From positions 62,001 through 126,000 of the forward strand of contig NZ_JAODTZ010000016.1 in the NCBI RefSeq assembly GCF_025399795.1: a stretch of 64,000 nt of DNA, given 5' to 3'. Of the stretch, positions 16,361 to 23,624 are shown piece by piece. The number at the start of each line of letters is the position of its first letter. Position 1 is the stretch's first letter. The stretch comes from Streptomyces rhizosphaerihabitans. GTDB lineage: Bacteria > Actinomycetota > Actinomycetes > Streptomycetales > Streptomycetaceae. Made by a program: the position numbers and the translations under genes. Under the pieces are notes generated by a model. The model searched no databases. It was not told the DNA's origin and worked only from the letters and a program-made list of their open reading frames with translations.

Positions 16361-18001
16361 ATGAGAACACCGTGGGCGATGTGGGACGGGTGGCGCCTAC
16401 GTCGGTACGAGGCCATGCGCAGGGTGCGCGACGCCGAGGAGTGGGAGCAGGCGACCGGCCACAAGGACTGGGGCGACGACCGGATCGGCACCGCGCTGAC
16501 GTCTGTGCTCAACCTGCGTGAGTCTCTCGATGCCCGGCGCCTGTCGGCACTTCGCCCTGGCGTCGAACTGGGCGTGACGGAGGTCAAGGAGGCCTGGACC
16601 GGGGTGGACGGAGGACCTTACGCCTTCACCCTGAACCTCCTCGAACGTCTCCGTGACGCGCGACTCGTCACCATCGCCCCGGCCGACGACGGCAGGATGC
16701 GGGTCACCGTCCCCGTAGGACTGCACGACCGCCTGAGGTCACGCTGGCCGGCGGACCAGGAGGCCGAGTGGCACGAGCGACTCCTCGACAACGCTCGCGC
16801 ACTGGCGCAGCCCGGCGGCACCTGGCTGGATCTGCCCCTTCTGGCCGGGTACTGGTGGCGGAACCTGGTGTGGCACATGTGGCACTGCGATCCCGGCAGG
16901 GCCGCGGCGCTGCTCGCGGATCCGCGCTGGCAGATCGCCAGGATCCAACGGCTCGAGGTACGGGGACTGCTGGCCGATCTGACGCTGGTCGACTCCCCGG
17001 AGTCGAGGGCCACCGCTTCGGTGATCGACGGGGTCGTCAGCGGGCTGGATCCCGACGTACCCCACGATCCGGGGGAGCTGGCCCAAGAGCTGCTGCAAGC
17101 CCTGGGCCACGCCGGGCAGGTCGCCGCCCTCGCCGCCCGGGAGCCGCAGGGGCTGCACGCGGTGTTGCAACTACCGCGGTTCACCCAGGACTTCGCCATG
17201 TCACCGGACAACACCTGGCTGGTGGCGGTCGGCCGGGACAAGCACATCAGGATCTACGACGTGGCGACCCGGGCCGTACGACGGGTGATCCCGGCCCAGC
17301 CCGAGGTGGGATACCACTGCGCCGTGGCTCCGGACGGCAGCTTCATCATGACCCGGTCCGCCGGTGAGGGAGCGCGCGCGTGGGACGCGGCCGACGGCGA
17401 GGAGCGGATCCCGTTCGAAGCCGGCCATGTGACGGGTTCCGTGTACGGCCCCGACGACATGTGGCTCGCCTACGACGCGGCCACCGGCGACCTCGTCAAC
17501 CCGTTCACCGGCGAACGCCTGCGTACGAAGCCTCTGGCCCGGCAGGTGGGGCATCTGGCCCTCGCCGCCGACGGGTCGGCTCTGGCCATGGGGAACGCGC
17601 GCGGTCAACTCGGGCTCTGGGACCCGCGTACCGGCCGCCGGATCGCGGAGCTGCCCGATCATCCGCACGCGGTCAACCGGCTCGGTATGGCCGCGGACGG
17701 CTCGTGGATCGCGATCGGCGACGTGTACGGCATCCGGGTGGTGGAACTGCCCGGCGGGGAGGAGCGTTTCACGCTGCCGCAGAGAGGCACCGATTTCGTC
17801 ACGACCGACGACTGGCTGGCCGTGCCCGACTTCGGGCGCGTGCAGATCCGGTCCATCCGCACCGGTGACCTTCTGCGCACGCTCGAAGTCCACACGGACA
17901 ACGTTCTGGAGTGCCACATGTCACCCGACCGGAAGTACCTGCTGACAATGGACCGTGAAGGCACCCTCATCGTGTGGGACGCGGCCACTGTCGTTCCCTG
18001 A
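16361..18001 (+). CDS. WD40 protein resembling the C-terminal part of a STAND (NB-ARC) regulator
   Basis: This 546-residue protein's residues 40-135 look like the winged-helix end of an NB-ARC module (IGTALTSVLNLRESL, LNLLERLRDARLVTI, VGLHDRLRSRW). A helical linker (LLAGYWWRNLVWHMWH) and six or seven WD40-like blades from about residue 265 follow (FAMSPDNTWLVAVGRDKHIRIYD, LALAADGSALAMGNARGQLGLWD, MSPDRKYLLTMDREGTLIVWD). There is no P-loop, although STAND proteins normally have one upstream of the winged helix. Either the gene is 5'-truncated or it is a nucleotide-free relative. ATG 16361 was picked from several candidate starts. Neighbours give no functional hint. Confidence 0.7.
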   Translation: MRTPWAMWDGWRLRRYEAMRRVRDAEEWEQATGHKDWGDDRIGTALTSVLNLRESLDARRLSALRPGVELGVTEVKEAWTGVDGGPYAFTLNLLERLRDARLVTIAPADDGRMRVTVPVGLHDRLRSRWPADQEAEWHERLLDNARALAQPGGTWLDLPLLAGYWWRNLVWHMWHCDPGRAAALLADPRWQIARIQRLEVRGLLADLTLVDSPESRATASVIDGVVSGLDPDVPHDPGELAQELLQALGHAGQVAALAAREPQGLHAVLQLPRFTQDFAMSPDNTWLVAVGRDKHIRIYDVATRAVRRVIPAQPEVGYHCAVAPDGSFIMTRSAGEGARAWDAADGEERIPFEAGHVTGSVYGPDDMWLAYDAATGDLVNPFTGERLRTKPLARQVGHLALAADGSALAMGNARGQLGLWDPRTGRRIAELPDHPHAVNRLGMAADGSWIAIGDVYGIRVVELPGGEERFTLPQRGTDFVTTDDWLAVPDFGRVQIRSIRTGDLLRTLEVHTDNVLECHMSPDRKYLLTMDREGTLIVWDAATVVP

Positions 18002-18098
18002 CTTCGCGCGCGGGTGTGCGTGGGTGTGCGTGGGCGTGTGCGTCCGTCTGTCGCGGTCCAGTTGGAGAGCTGATCCCCACGGTTCGACCGGACAGGTC

Positions 18099-19070
18099 CT
18101 ATTCGTTGAGGTGGGCCAGGATCAGGTTGGGGTCCTTCGCGGTGATCCAGCCCGCGCTCAGTACGTAGACGGCATCGCCGCGCAGCGCGATGGATGTGGG
18201 GTTCTGCAGGCCGTCGGCGGGGTTCAGCACGGTGGAGTGGCTGCCGTCGGGCTGGACGAGCGCGACCTCGCTCGGGCCGTCCAGGGCGGCCAGGAGCTGG
18301 TCGCCGTGGCCGGTGAAGGCGAAGTCGTCGACGCCCGGCAGACCGGTGGCCCGGGTGCGGACCGAACCGGCGCGCCCGTCGTGGTGGACGGGGATGCGCA
18401 GGACGGTGCCCTTGTCGAGGTTGGTGACCCAGACCGCTCCGTGGTGGACCTTCAGGCCGTTGGCGCCGAGGAACCCGGTGGAGGCCAGTTCGGGGGCGGT
18501 GGACCAGGCGGTGGCTGTGCCGCCCGAGGTGGGCACGCTCCAGATGGTGCCGAGTGCGGAGTCGGCGGCGTACAGGGTGCGGGTGCGCGGGTCCAGAGCC
18601 AGGCCGTTGGGGAGGCCGTCCGCGGGCAGCTCGGCGATCCGCTGCGGTTCGCCGCCGGCGCGCAGGCGCCATACGCCGGTCAGGTCGGGCGTGCCGGTGG
18701 CGTACAGGAAGTACAGGGTGCCGTCGTGGGCGCGGACGATGCCCGAGGTCAGTGGGAAGCCGAGGACGGGGGTGTGGACGCCGCCGTCTGCGGGTTCGGG
18801 CAGGGTGGCCAGAATCCGGGTCGAGCCCTTGGCGGAGATCTCGGCGATCTGACGACCCTGGGCGAACGTGACGTATGCGGTGCCGCGGGGCGTCAGGGCG
18901 ATGTTCTCCGGCGTCTGGCCCTCGGCCAGGTCGAAGTGCACGGCGATTCGTGCGTTGTCCAGCGGGGCGGAGACCGCCGACGCCGGTACGGGGGTGAGTG
19001 TCGCGGTGGCGACAGCGGCCACGGCAAGGACGGCCGTCGACAGAGCGGGCGCGGAGAGCTTCTTGGACAT
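18099..19070 (-). CDS. secreted SMP-30/gluconolactonase-like beta-propeller protein
   Basis: This 323-residue protein has a clear Sec signal peptide (SKKLSAPALSTAVLAVAAVATATLTPVPASA, cleavage after ASA). The rest is a six-bladed propeller of the SMP-30/NHL type: repeats such as TPENIALTPRGTAYVTF, LPNGLALDPRTRTLYAADSALGTIW and FLGANGLKVHHGAVWVTNLDKGTVLRI carry the N-G-L metal-site signature of lactonases. An extracytoplasmic lactonase or ligand-binding role is inferred. It lies 186 bp downstream of an XRE regulator in the same direction, a pairing common in streptomycetes. Confidence 0.85.
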   Translation of the reverse strand: MSKKLSAPALSTAVLAVAAVATATLTPVPASAVSAPLDNARIAVHFDLAEGQTPENIALTPRGTAYVTFAQGRQIAEISAKGSTRILATLPEPADGGVHTPVLGFPLTSGIVRAHDGTLYFLYATGTPDLTGVWRLRAGGEPQRIAELPADGLPNGLALDPRTRTLYAADSALGTIWSVPTSGGTATAWSTAPELASTGFLGANGLKVHHGAVWVTNLDKGTVLRIPVHHDGRAGSVRTRATGLPGVDDFAFTGHGDQLLAALDGPSEVALVQPDGSHSTVLNPADGLQNPTSIALRGDAVYVLSAGWITAKDPNLILAHLNE

Positions 19071-19255
19071 GGTTCCTTCACTTGTATTCGGGCATGCGGC
19101 TGTGACAGGCCGATGCGCGGGGGTGGGTGAGTGAGTTCCGCTCGGTATGCGGGCCCCGAACCGGCTCTGGGCGGTGGCTGGTTGTGGGACGAGCCGGCCC
19201 GGACAGGACAGGCGCTCGGAGGTTCCGGGCGAGCGGAGAGCGCGGCGGTGCGGGG

Positions 19256-20176
19256 TCAGTCGGTGGCGGCAGCGGCGCCCGTTCGCGCCGGGTGGGGCGG
19301 GTGGGCCTGGACGGGGTCCCGACCGGCAAGGGGGACGGCGACCTGGGCGAGGAGAGTCAGCGCCGCTCGCGAGGACGAGTTCGCCTCGGTCGTGGCGATC
19401 ACGACGCTGGGGCCCGGCCCGTGGCTCAGGGTCTGCTGCAGGACAGTGAGTGGACCGACCAGTGGATGCCGCATCTCATAGGACGCGACGGTGCACGCCT
19501 TGATGCGATGGTCGGCCCACATCGAGGCGAACTCGCTGCTCTGTGCGCTCAGTTCACCCAGCAGAGTGTGCAACGCGGTGTCCTGCGGATGCTGGGCCGC
19601 CACCAGGCGGAGGTTGCCGACCACCGCTCGGGCCTTGCTCGGCCAGTCCGCGTACAGGTCGCGGGTGTGACGGTCGAGGAAGACGAGTCGGGCCATGCTG
19701 GGGCGTCGGTCCGGCGAGTCGGGGGTGCCGGGATCCAGGTGCCCCGCGAACAGGGCGTGGCCCATCGGGTTCCAGGCCAGCACGTCACCCCGCAGGCCGA
19801 GCGCGATCGCCGGAGTGTCCGCCAGCGCGTCCAGCAACTGTCCTGTCGCCTGCGTCACTCGCTCCGGCGCGGGCCGTCGGCGCCGGGCGCGAGGCCGGTC
19901 GGCCCGCGCCAGGTCGTGCAGGTAGCCGCGCTCGGACTCGTCCAGACGCAGCGCACCCGCGATGGCATCCAGCACCTCGGGCGAGGCGCTCAGCGACTGC
20001 CCCTGTTCCAGCCGGGTGTAGTAGGAGGCGCTCACTCCGGCGAGCAGCGCCAGCTCCTCACGCCGAAGCCCCGGCACACGGCGCCGCTCCCCGTACGTGG
20101 TCACCCCGGCGTCCTCCGGGCGCAGTTGGGAGCGCCGGGCCTGGAGGAAGTCCCCGAGCTGCGATTTTCCGGTCAT
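19256..20176 (-). CDS. XRE-family regulator with MmyB-like ligand domain
   Basis: This 306-residue protein has an N-terminal HTH (residues about 6-75, RRVPGLRREELALLAGVSASYYTRLEQGQ) of the widespread actinobacterial class, followed by the MmyB-like domain (QLLDALADTPAIALGLRGDVLAWNPMGHALFAG) and a tail with HRIKACTVASYEMRHPLVGPLTVLQQTL. These are one-component regulators whose MmyB domain may bind fatty acid-like ligands. The usual target is an adjacent dehydrogenase, reductase or lactonase; here the SMP-30-like gene downstream is the best candidate. ATG 20176 fits the family N-terminus (MTGKSQLGDFLQARRSQLRPED). Confidence 0.88.
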   Translation of the reverse strand: MTGKSQLGDFLQARRSQLRPEDAGVTTYGERRRVPGLRREELALLAGVSASYYTRLEQGQSLSASPEVLDAIAGALRLDESERGYLHDLARADRPRARRRRPAPERVTQATGQLLDALADTPAIALGLRGDVLAWNPMGHALFAGHLDPGTPDSPDRRPSMARLVFLDRHTRDLYADWPSKARAVVGNLRLVAAQHPQDTALHTLLGELSAQSSEFASMWADHRIKACTVASYEMRHPLVGPLTVLQQTLSHGPGPSVVIATTEANSSSRAALTLLAQVAVPLAGRDPVQAHPPHPARTGAAAATD

Positions 20177-20371
20177 GGATCCGAGTATGGGCCGACTCCG
20201 GACGGACAGCCTGCCCCAACTGTGGGTAGGAACCGGTGGGTTCGGCTCCTCACTCGCGGCGCCCCGGCGCCCCGGGTCGGGCTCCCCGCTCGCGGAGCGT
20301 GGCCGACCGGGTTCGGTCCGGCGATGGATCCCGCCCCGGACACCCGGACGCCCGGACCCGGAGGACAGGTC

Positions 20372-20971
20372 TCACCCGGTCTGGCCGGTGGTTCCGTAGG
20401 CGGCCATGAACATGTCCAGGAGACCGTCGACCGCGTCCTCGTCGATGGGACGGGTCGACAGCAGGCTGCGGTAGTAAAGAGCGCCGCACAGCACCTCGGC
20501 GGCGAATTCCAGGTTCGCTTCCGCGGCCAGTTCGCCGGTGCGCTGGGCGCGGGTGATCCGGTCGAGGGTGCGCTGCTCGACGGTGGCAAGGAAGCGTTCG
20601 TGCAGGGTCGCCCGCAGCGCGGAATCGCCCTGCGCCTCGGCGATGACCGCGCGGTAGACGGGACCGATCGGCGGACTGGAGAGGGCGACGCCCGAACGGA
20701 AGAACTGCTCGCGCAGATCCTCGCGGACGTCCCCGGTGTCGCGGTAGTCCAGGTCGCTGGTCCACACACGGCTGAGCGCGTCGAGCAGCAGCGCCGCCTT
20801 CGAGGGCCAGCGCCGGTAGATCGTGTGCTTTCCGACTCCGGCCCGGCGGCCGACGGCCTCGATGCTCAGGCCCGCGTACCCGACCTCCGCGGCCAGATCG
20901 AGGGTTGCCTGCAGCAGCTCGTCGGTGCGCGCGGCACCTCGGCGTCGTGGCGCGGCGGGCGGGTCGGTCAT
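20372..20971 (-). CDS. TetR-family repressor
   Basis: This 199-residue protein has an N-terminal TetR domain (DELLQATLDLAAEVGYAGLSIEAVGRRAGVGKHTIYRRWPSKAALLLDAL) and a TetR_C_11-like C-terminus (REQFFRSGVALSSPPIGPVYRAVIAEAQGD). It is divergent from a DUF1801 gene. Two matching operator-like palindromes lie in the gap, the nearer only 13 bp from its own start codon, so autorepression together with repression of the DUF1801 gene is likely. The ligand is unknown. Confidence 0.88.
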   Translation of the reverse strand: MTDPPAAPRRRGAARTDELLQATLDLAAEVGYAGLSIEAVGRRAGVGKHTIYRRWPSKAALLLDALSRVWTSDLDYRDTGDVREDLREQFFRSGVALSSPPIGPVYRAVIAEAQGDSALRATLHERFLATVEQRTLDRITRAQRTGELAAEANLEFAAEVLCGALYYRSLLSTRPIDEDAVDGLLDMFMAAYGTTGQTG

Positions 20972-20984
20972 GGGGCCAGTTTAT

Positions 20985-21066
20985 CGGCACGTGCCGTGCC
21001 GTTGACAATGCCGGGGGTTGCGCGGAATATTCATCCATCATCGGCACGGCCCGTGCCGATGATGGA
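20985..21066. promoter_or_regulatory. two matching TetR operators flanking a predicted promoter
   Basis: Site 1 (20985-21001) and site 2 (21042-21058) share the 17-bp form CGGCACG(T/G)-N-CCGTGCCG. Site 2 extends into a perfect 33-bp palindrome (21034-21066, 16-bp arms around one base). Between them, TTGACA at 21002-21007 and AATATT at 21026-21031 (18-bp spacer) form a plausible rightward promoter for the DUF1801 gene. Site 1 abuts the -35 box and site 2 lies just past the expected start of transcription, so a dimer at each would bracket RNA polymerase. The promoter call is by consensus only. Confidence 0.75.
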
Positions 21067-21131
21067 AGGCGGCGTGTCTCCATCTGCGCGCCCGGCATTC
21101 CGCACATCGGATCCTCGAGGGGAGCTCTGCC

Positions 21132-21584
21132 ATGAGCAGTACGGAAAGCGGCAAACACGAGGGATTCACGGCCGAGGAACGGGCCGCCATGAAGGACCAT
21201 GCCCAGGAGCTGAAGAAGGAGGCCCGCCGCGGCTCGCGCGCGGACAAGGCGGCCGAGGCGGAGCGGGACGTACTCGCGAAGATCGCCGAGATGCAGGACT
21301 CCGACCGGATCATGGCCGAGCGCGTCCATGCCGTCATCACCGCCGGCGCTCCCGTCCTCGCGCCGAAGCTCTGGTACGGCATGCCCGCCTACGCGCTGGA
21401 CGGGAAGGTCGTCTGCTTCTTCCAGAGCGCGGAGAAGTTCAAGGCGCGATACGCGACACTCGGGTTCAGTGATCTGGCGAAGCTGGACGAGGGCGCGATG
21501 TGGGCCACCGCGTTCGCCCTGACCGAGCTGACGGCCGAGGTGGAGACGCGGATCGGCGCGCTCGTGAAGCAGGCGGTGAGCTGA
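21132..21584 (+). CDS. DUF1801-family protein
   Basis: This 150-residue protein starts with a charged helical segment (residues 1-60, rich in Glu/Lys/Arg: TAEERAAMKDHAQELKKEARRG). A DUF1801-like core with VLAPKLWYGMPAYALDGKVVCFFQSAEKFKARYATLGF and LTELTAEVETRIGALVKQAV follows. DUF1801 proteins have a frataxin-like fold, and some (Bacillus YdhG) are proposed iron chaperones; the function here is unproven. It appears to be the sole target of the adjacent TetR. The 95-nt leader after the predicted promoter includes the long palindrome. A strong terminator lies about 120 bp after the stop. Confidence 0.85.
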   Translation: MSSTESGKHEGFTAEERAAMKDHAQELKKEARRGSRADKAAEAERDVLAKIAEMQDSDRIMAERVHAVITAGAPVLAPKLWYGMPAYALDGKVVCFFQSAEKFKARYATLGFSDLAKLDEGAMWATAFALTELTAEVETRIGALVKQAVS

Positions 21585-21702
21585 GGCGCACCGCACCCGC
21601 ACCTCGCACCCGCACCAGGACCCGCGTCACCGCGCGGGCCGCGCTCCGGTCCCTGGCCGGGGCAGTGTGTGCATGCCGCACACCCCCACCCGGAGCGACC
21701 GA

Positions 21703-21741
21703 ACGGAAGGGCCCGGAGCGTCATGCCCCGGGCCCTTCCGT
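21703..21741. terminator. bidirectional hairpin terminator
   Basis: A perfect 14-bp inverted repeat (21703-21716 with 21728-21741, 11-base loop) lies between the rightward DUF1801 gene and the end of the leftward DEAD-box helicase gene. It is probably the terminator for one or both. Confidence 0.75.
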
Positions 21742-21839
21742 ACCACTTCGCGGTCGGTCACTCCTGGGCGGCCGCCTAGAGGATGCCGCGCGCGAGCGCC
21801 GCGGAACCCGACCGGGGCCCAGGACGGTTCCGTCCGATG

Positions 21840-23258
21840 TCAGCGGCCCTTGCGCACCCGGGCCGCCGCACGGGCCTCGGCGGCCTTTCGGGCGTCCGCG
21901 GTCTTGCGCGACTCCTTGGCGGGGCGTCCCGGACGGGTGCCCATACCGCGGAAGGGCGCGTTGCCGGTGCTGGTCTTCGGCCCGGCCGGCGGGCGCTTGG
22001 CGCCGGTGATGGCGGTCAGCGCCGCCTCGCCCGAGCGCACCTGGGTGACGGTCGGCCGGATACCGGCCTCGGACATCAGCCGGTTCACATCGCGCCGCTG
22101 ATTGGGCGTGACCAGGGTGACCACGCTCCCGGACTCCCCGGCGCGCGCCGTGCGCCCGCCCCGGTGCAGGTAGTCCTTGGCGTCGGCGGGCGGGTCGACG
22201 TTGACGACGAGGTCGAGCGCGTCGATGTGAATGCCCCGGGCGGCGACGTTGGTGGCCACCAGCACGTTGATCTCATCGTTCTTGAACTGGGCGAGCGTGT
22301 GCATCCGCTGCGGCTGCGACTTCCCGCTGTGCAGCGCGGAGGCCCGAATGCCGCTGGCCCGCAGATGTCGGGTGAACTGGTCCACGCCGGCCTTGGTGTC
22401 CAGGAACATCAGCACCCGGCCGTCGCGGGCGGCGATCTCGGTCGCCGTCGCGTACTTGTCGGCGGCGTGGATGTTCAGCACATGGTGTTCCATCGTGGTG
22501 ACCGAGCCCGCCACCCGGTCGACCGAGGCGGGAACCGGGTCGTGAAGGTAGGTCCGTACGAGCTGGTCGATGTTGTGGTCGAGCGTGGCCGAGAACAGCA
22601 GCCGCTGTCCGTCGGCCGGGATCTGGTCAAGGAGTTCCGAGACCTGCGGCAGGAAGCCCAGGTCGCACATCTGGTCCGCCTCGTCCAGCACCGTGATCCG
22701 CACGTGGTTCAGGATGCAGTCCCGGCGTGACACCAGGTCGGTCAGCCGCCCCGGTGTCGCGATGAGCACCTCGACGCCGGTCCGCAGCAGGGCCTGCTGC
22801 CGGTTGATCGACAGGCCCCCCACCACCGTCGCCAGTCGCACGTTCAAGGTCTGCGCGTACGGTTCCAGCGCGTCGCTCACCTGTTGTGCGAGCTCCCGGG
22901 TCGGTACCAGAACCAGCGCCAGCGGCCGCTTCGACTCCGCTCGGCGACCTGCCGTCCGGGCGAGCAGGGCCAGTCCGAAGGCCAGCGTCTTGCCGGACCC
23001 GGTCCGTGCCCGGCCCAGGACGTCGTGGCCGGCCAGCGCGTTGGGCAGCGTCGCGGCCTGGATCGGGAAAGGCTCCGTCACCCCGAGGCCGGTCATCTTG
23101 TTCACCAGCACCGGCGGCAGGCCGAGGGCGTCGAACGACGCGGCCGGAGGCAGGCCCTTGGCCAGGGCCTGTGGCGTCGGGACGTCGCCCTCCGCCGCTG
23201 TCGTCGGCTGGTGCTCGCCGGCGTCGGAGAGTCCAGGGGCCGGCGGCTTCGCGTTCAT
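21840..23258 (-). CDS. DEAD-box ATP-dependent RNA helicase
   Basis: This 472-residue protein has all core helicase motifs in order: Q motif (FPIQAATLP), I (ARTGSGKT, residues 84-91), Ia (PTRELAQQ), Ib (TPGRL), II (DEAD), III (SAT), IV-VI (VLMFLDTK, VLVATNVAARGIHI, HRGGRTARAGESG). The C-terminus is a basic Ala/Arg/Lys-rich tail typical of actinobacterial RhlE/CsdA-like enzymes. These unwind RNA in ribosome assembly, mRNA decay or cold adaptation. ATG 23258 is supported by a GAAGG site. A 14-bp hairpin lies 34-66 nt upstream of the start on the transcribed side. Confidence 0.93.
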   Translation of the reverse strand: MNAKPPAPGLSDAGEHQPTTAAEGDVPTPQALAKGLPPAASFDALGLPPVLVNKMTGLGVTEPFPIQAATLPNALAGHDVLGRARTGSGKTLAFGLALLARTAGRRAESKRPLALVLVPTRELAQQVSDALEPYAQTLNVRLATVVGGLSINRQQALLRTGVEVLIATPGRLTDLVSRRDCILNHVRITVLDEADQMCDLGFLPQVSELLDQIPADGQRLLFSATLDHNIDQLVRTYLHDPVPASVDRVAGSVTTMEHHVLNIHAADKYATATEIAARDGRVLMFLDTKAGVDQFTRHLRASGIRASALHSGKSQPQRMHTLAQFKNDEINVLVATNVAARGIHIDALDLVVNVDPPADAKDYLHRGGRTARAGESGSVVTLVTPNQRRDVNRLMSEAGIRPTVTQVRSGEAALTAITGAKRPPAGPKTSTGNAPFRGMGTRPGRPAKESRKTADARKAAEARAAARVRKGR

Positions 23259-23292
23259 GGGGAACCTTCCTCAGTCTGACGCCCGGAACGCC

Positions 23293-23324
23293 CCGGGGCC
23301 CGTACCCCTTGGTACGGGCCCCGG
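23293..23324 (-). promoter_or_regulatory. strong hairpin upstream of DEAD-box helicase start
   Basis: A perfect 14-bp inverted repeat with a 4-base loop (arms 23293-23306 and 23311-23324) begins 34 nt upstream of the helicase ATG, so if transcription starts beyond it the stem sits in the 5' leader. The loop reads AAGG in the helicase mRNA. It could be an attenuator or autoregulatory stem, or the terminator of an unseen upstream transcript. No U-tract follows. Confidence 0.55.
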
Positions 23325-23624
23325 CGACTTCGAAGCGTGGCTCCATTTTACCAGCGGGCACACGGGCGCCCGCCGGTCCACTGCTCGGCACCCGCCGGGC
23401 CGCTGGCCGGGACGGGCGGATCCGGTGGCGGGGACGGGCGGGTGCCGAGCACGGACCGGCCGGGTCAGGAGATGGCCCCCGATGTGACCTGCTCCCTTGC
23501 GATCGGCGGGCCGGTGTGGTCAGTCTCTCCGCAACGAGTGTTCGAAGAACTGTTATCCGAGGTTCCGCGGGCGGTCTCCCAGGCGACGGCAGCATCGTTC
23601 GGAGTCGAGGACAGGGAAGTTTTC

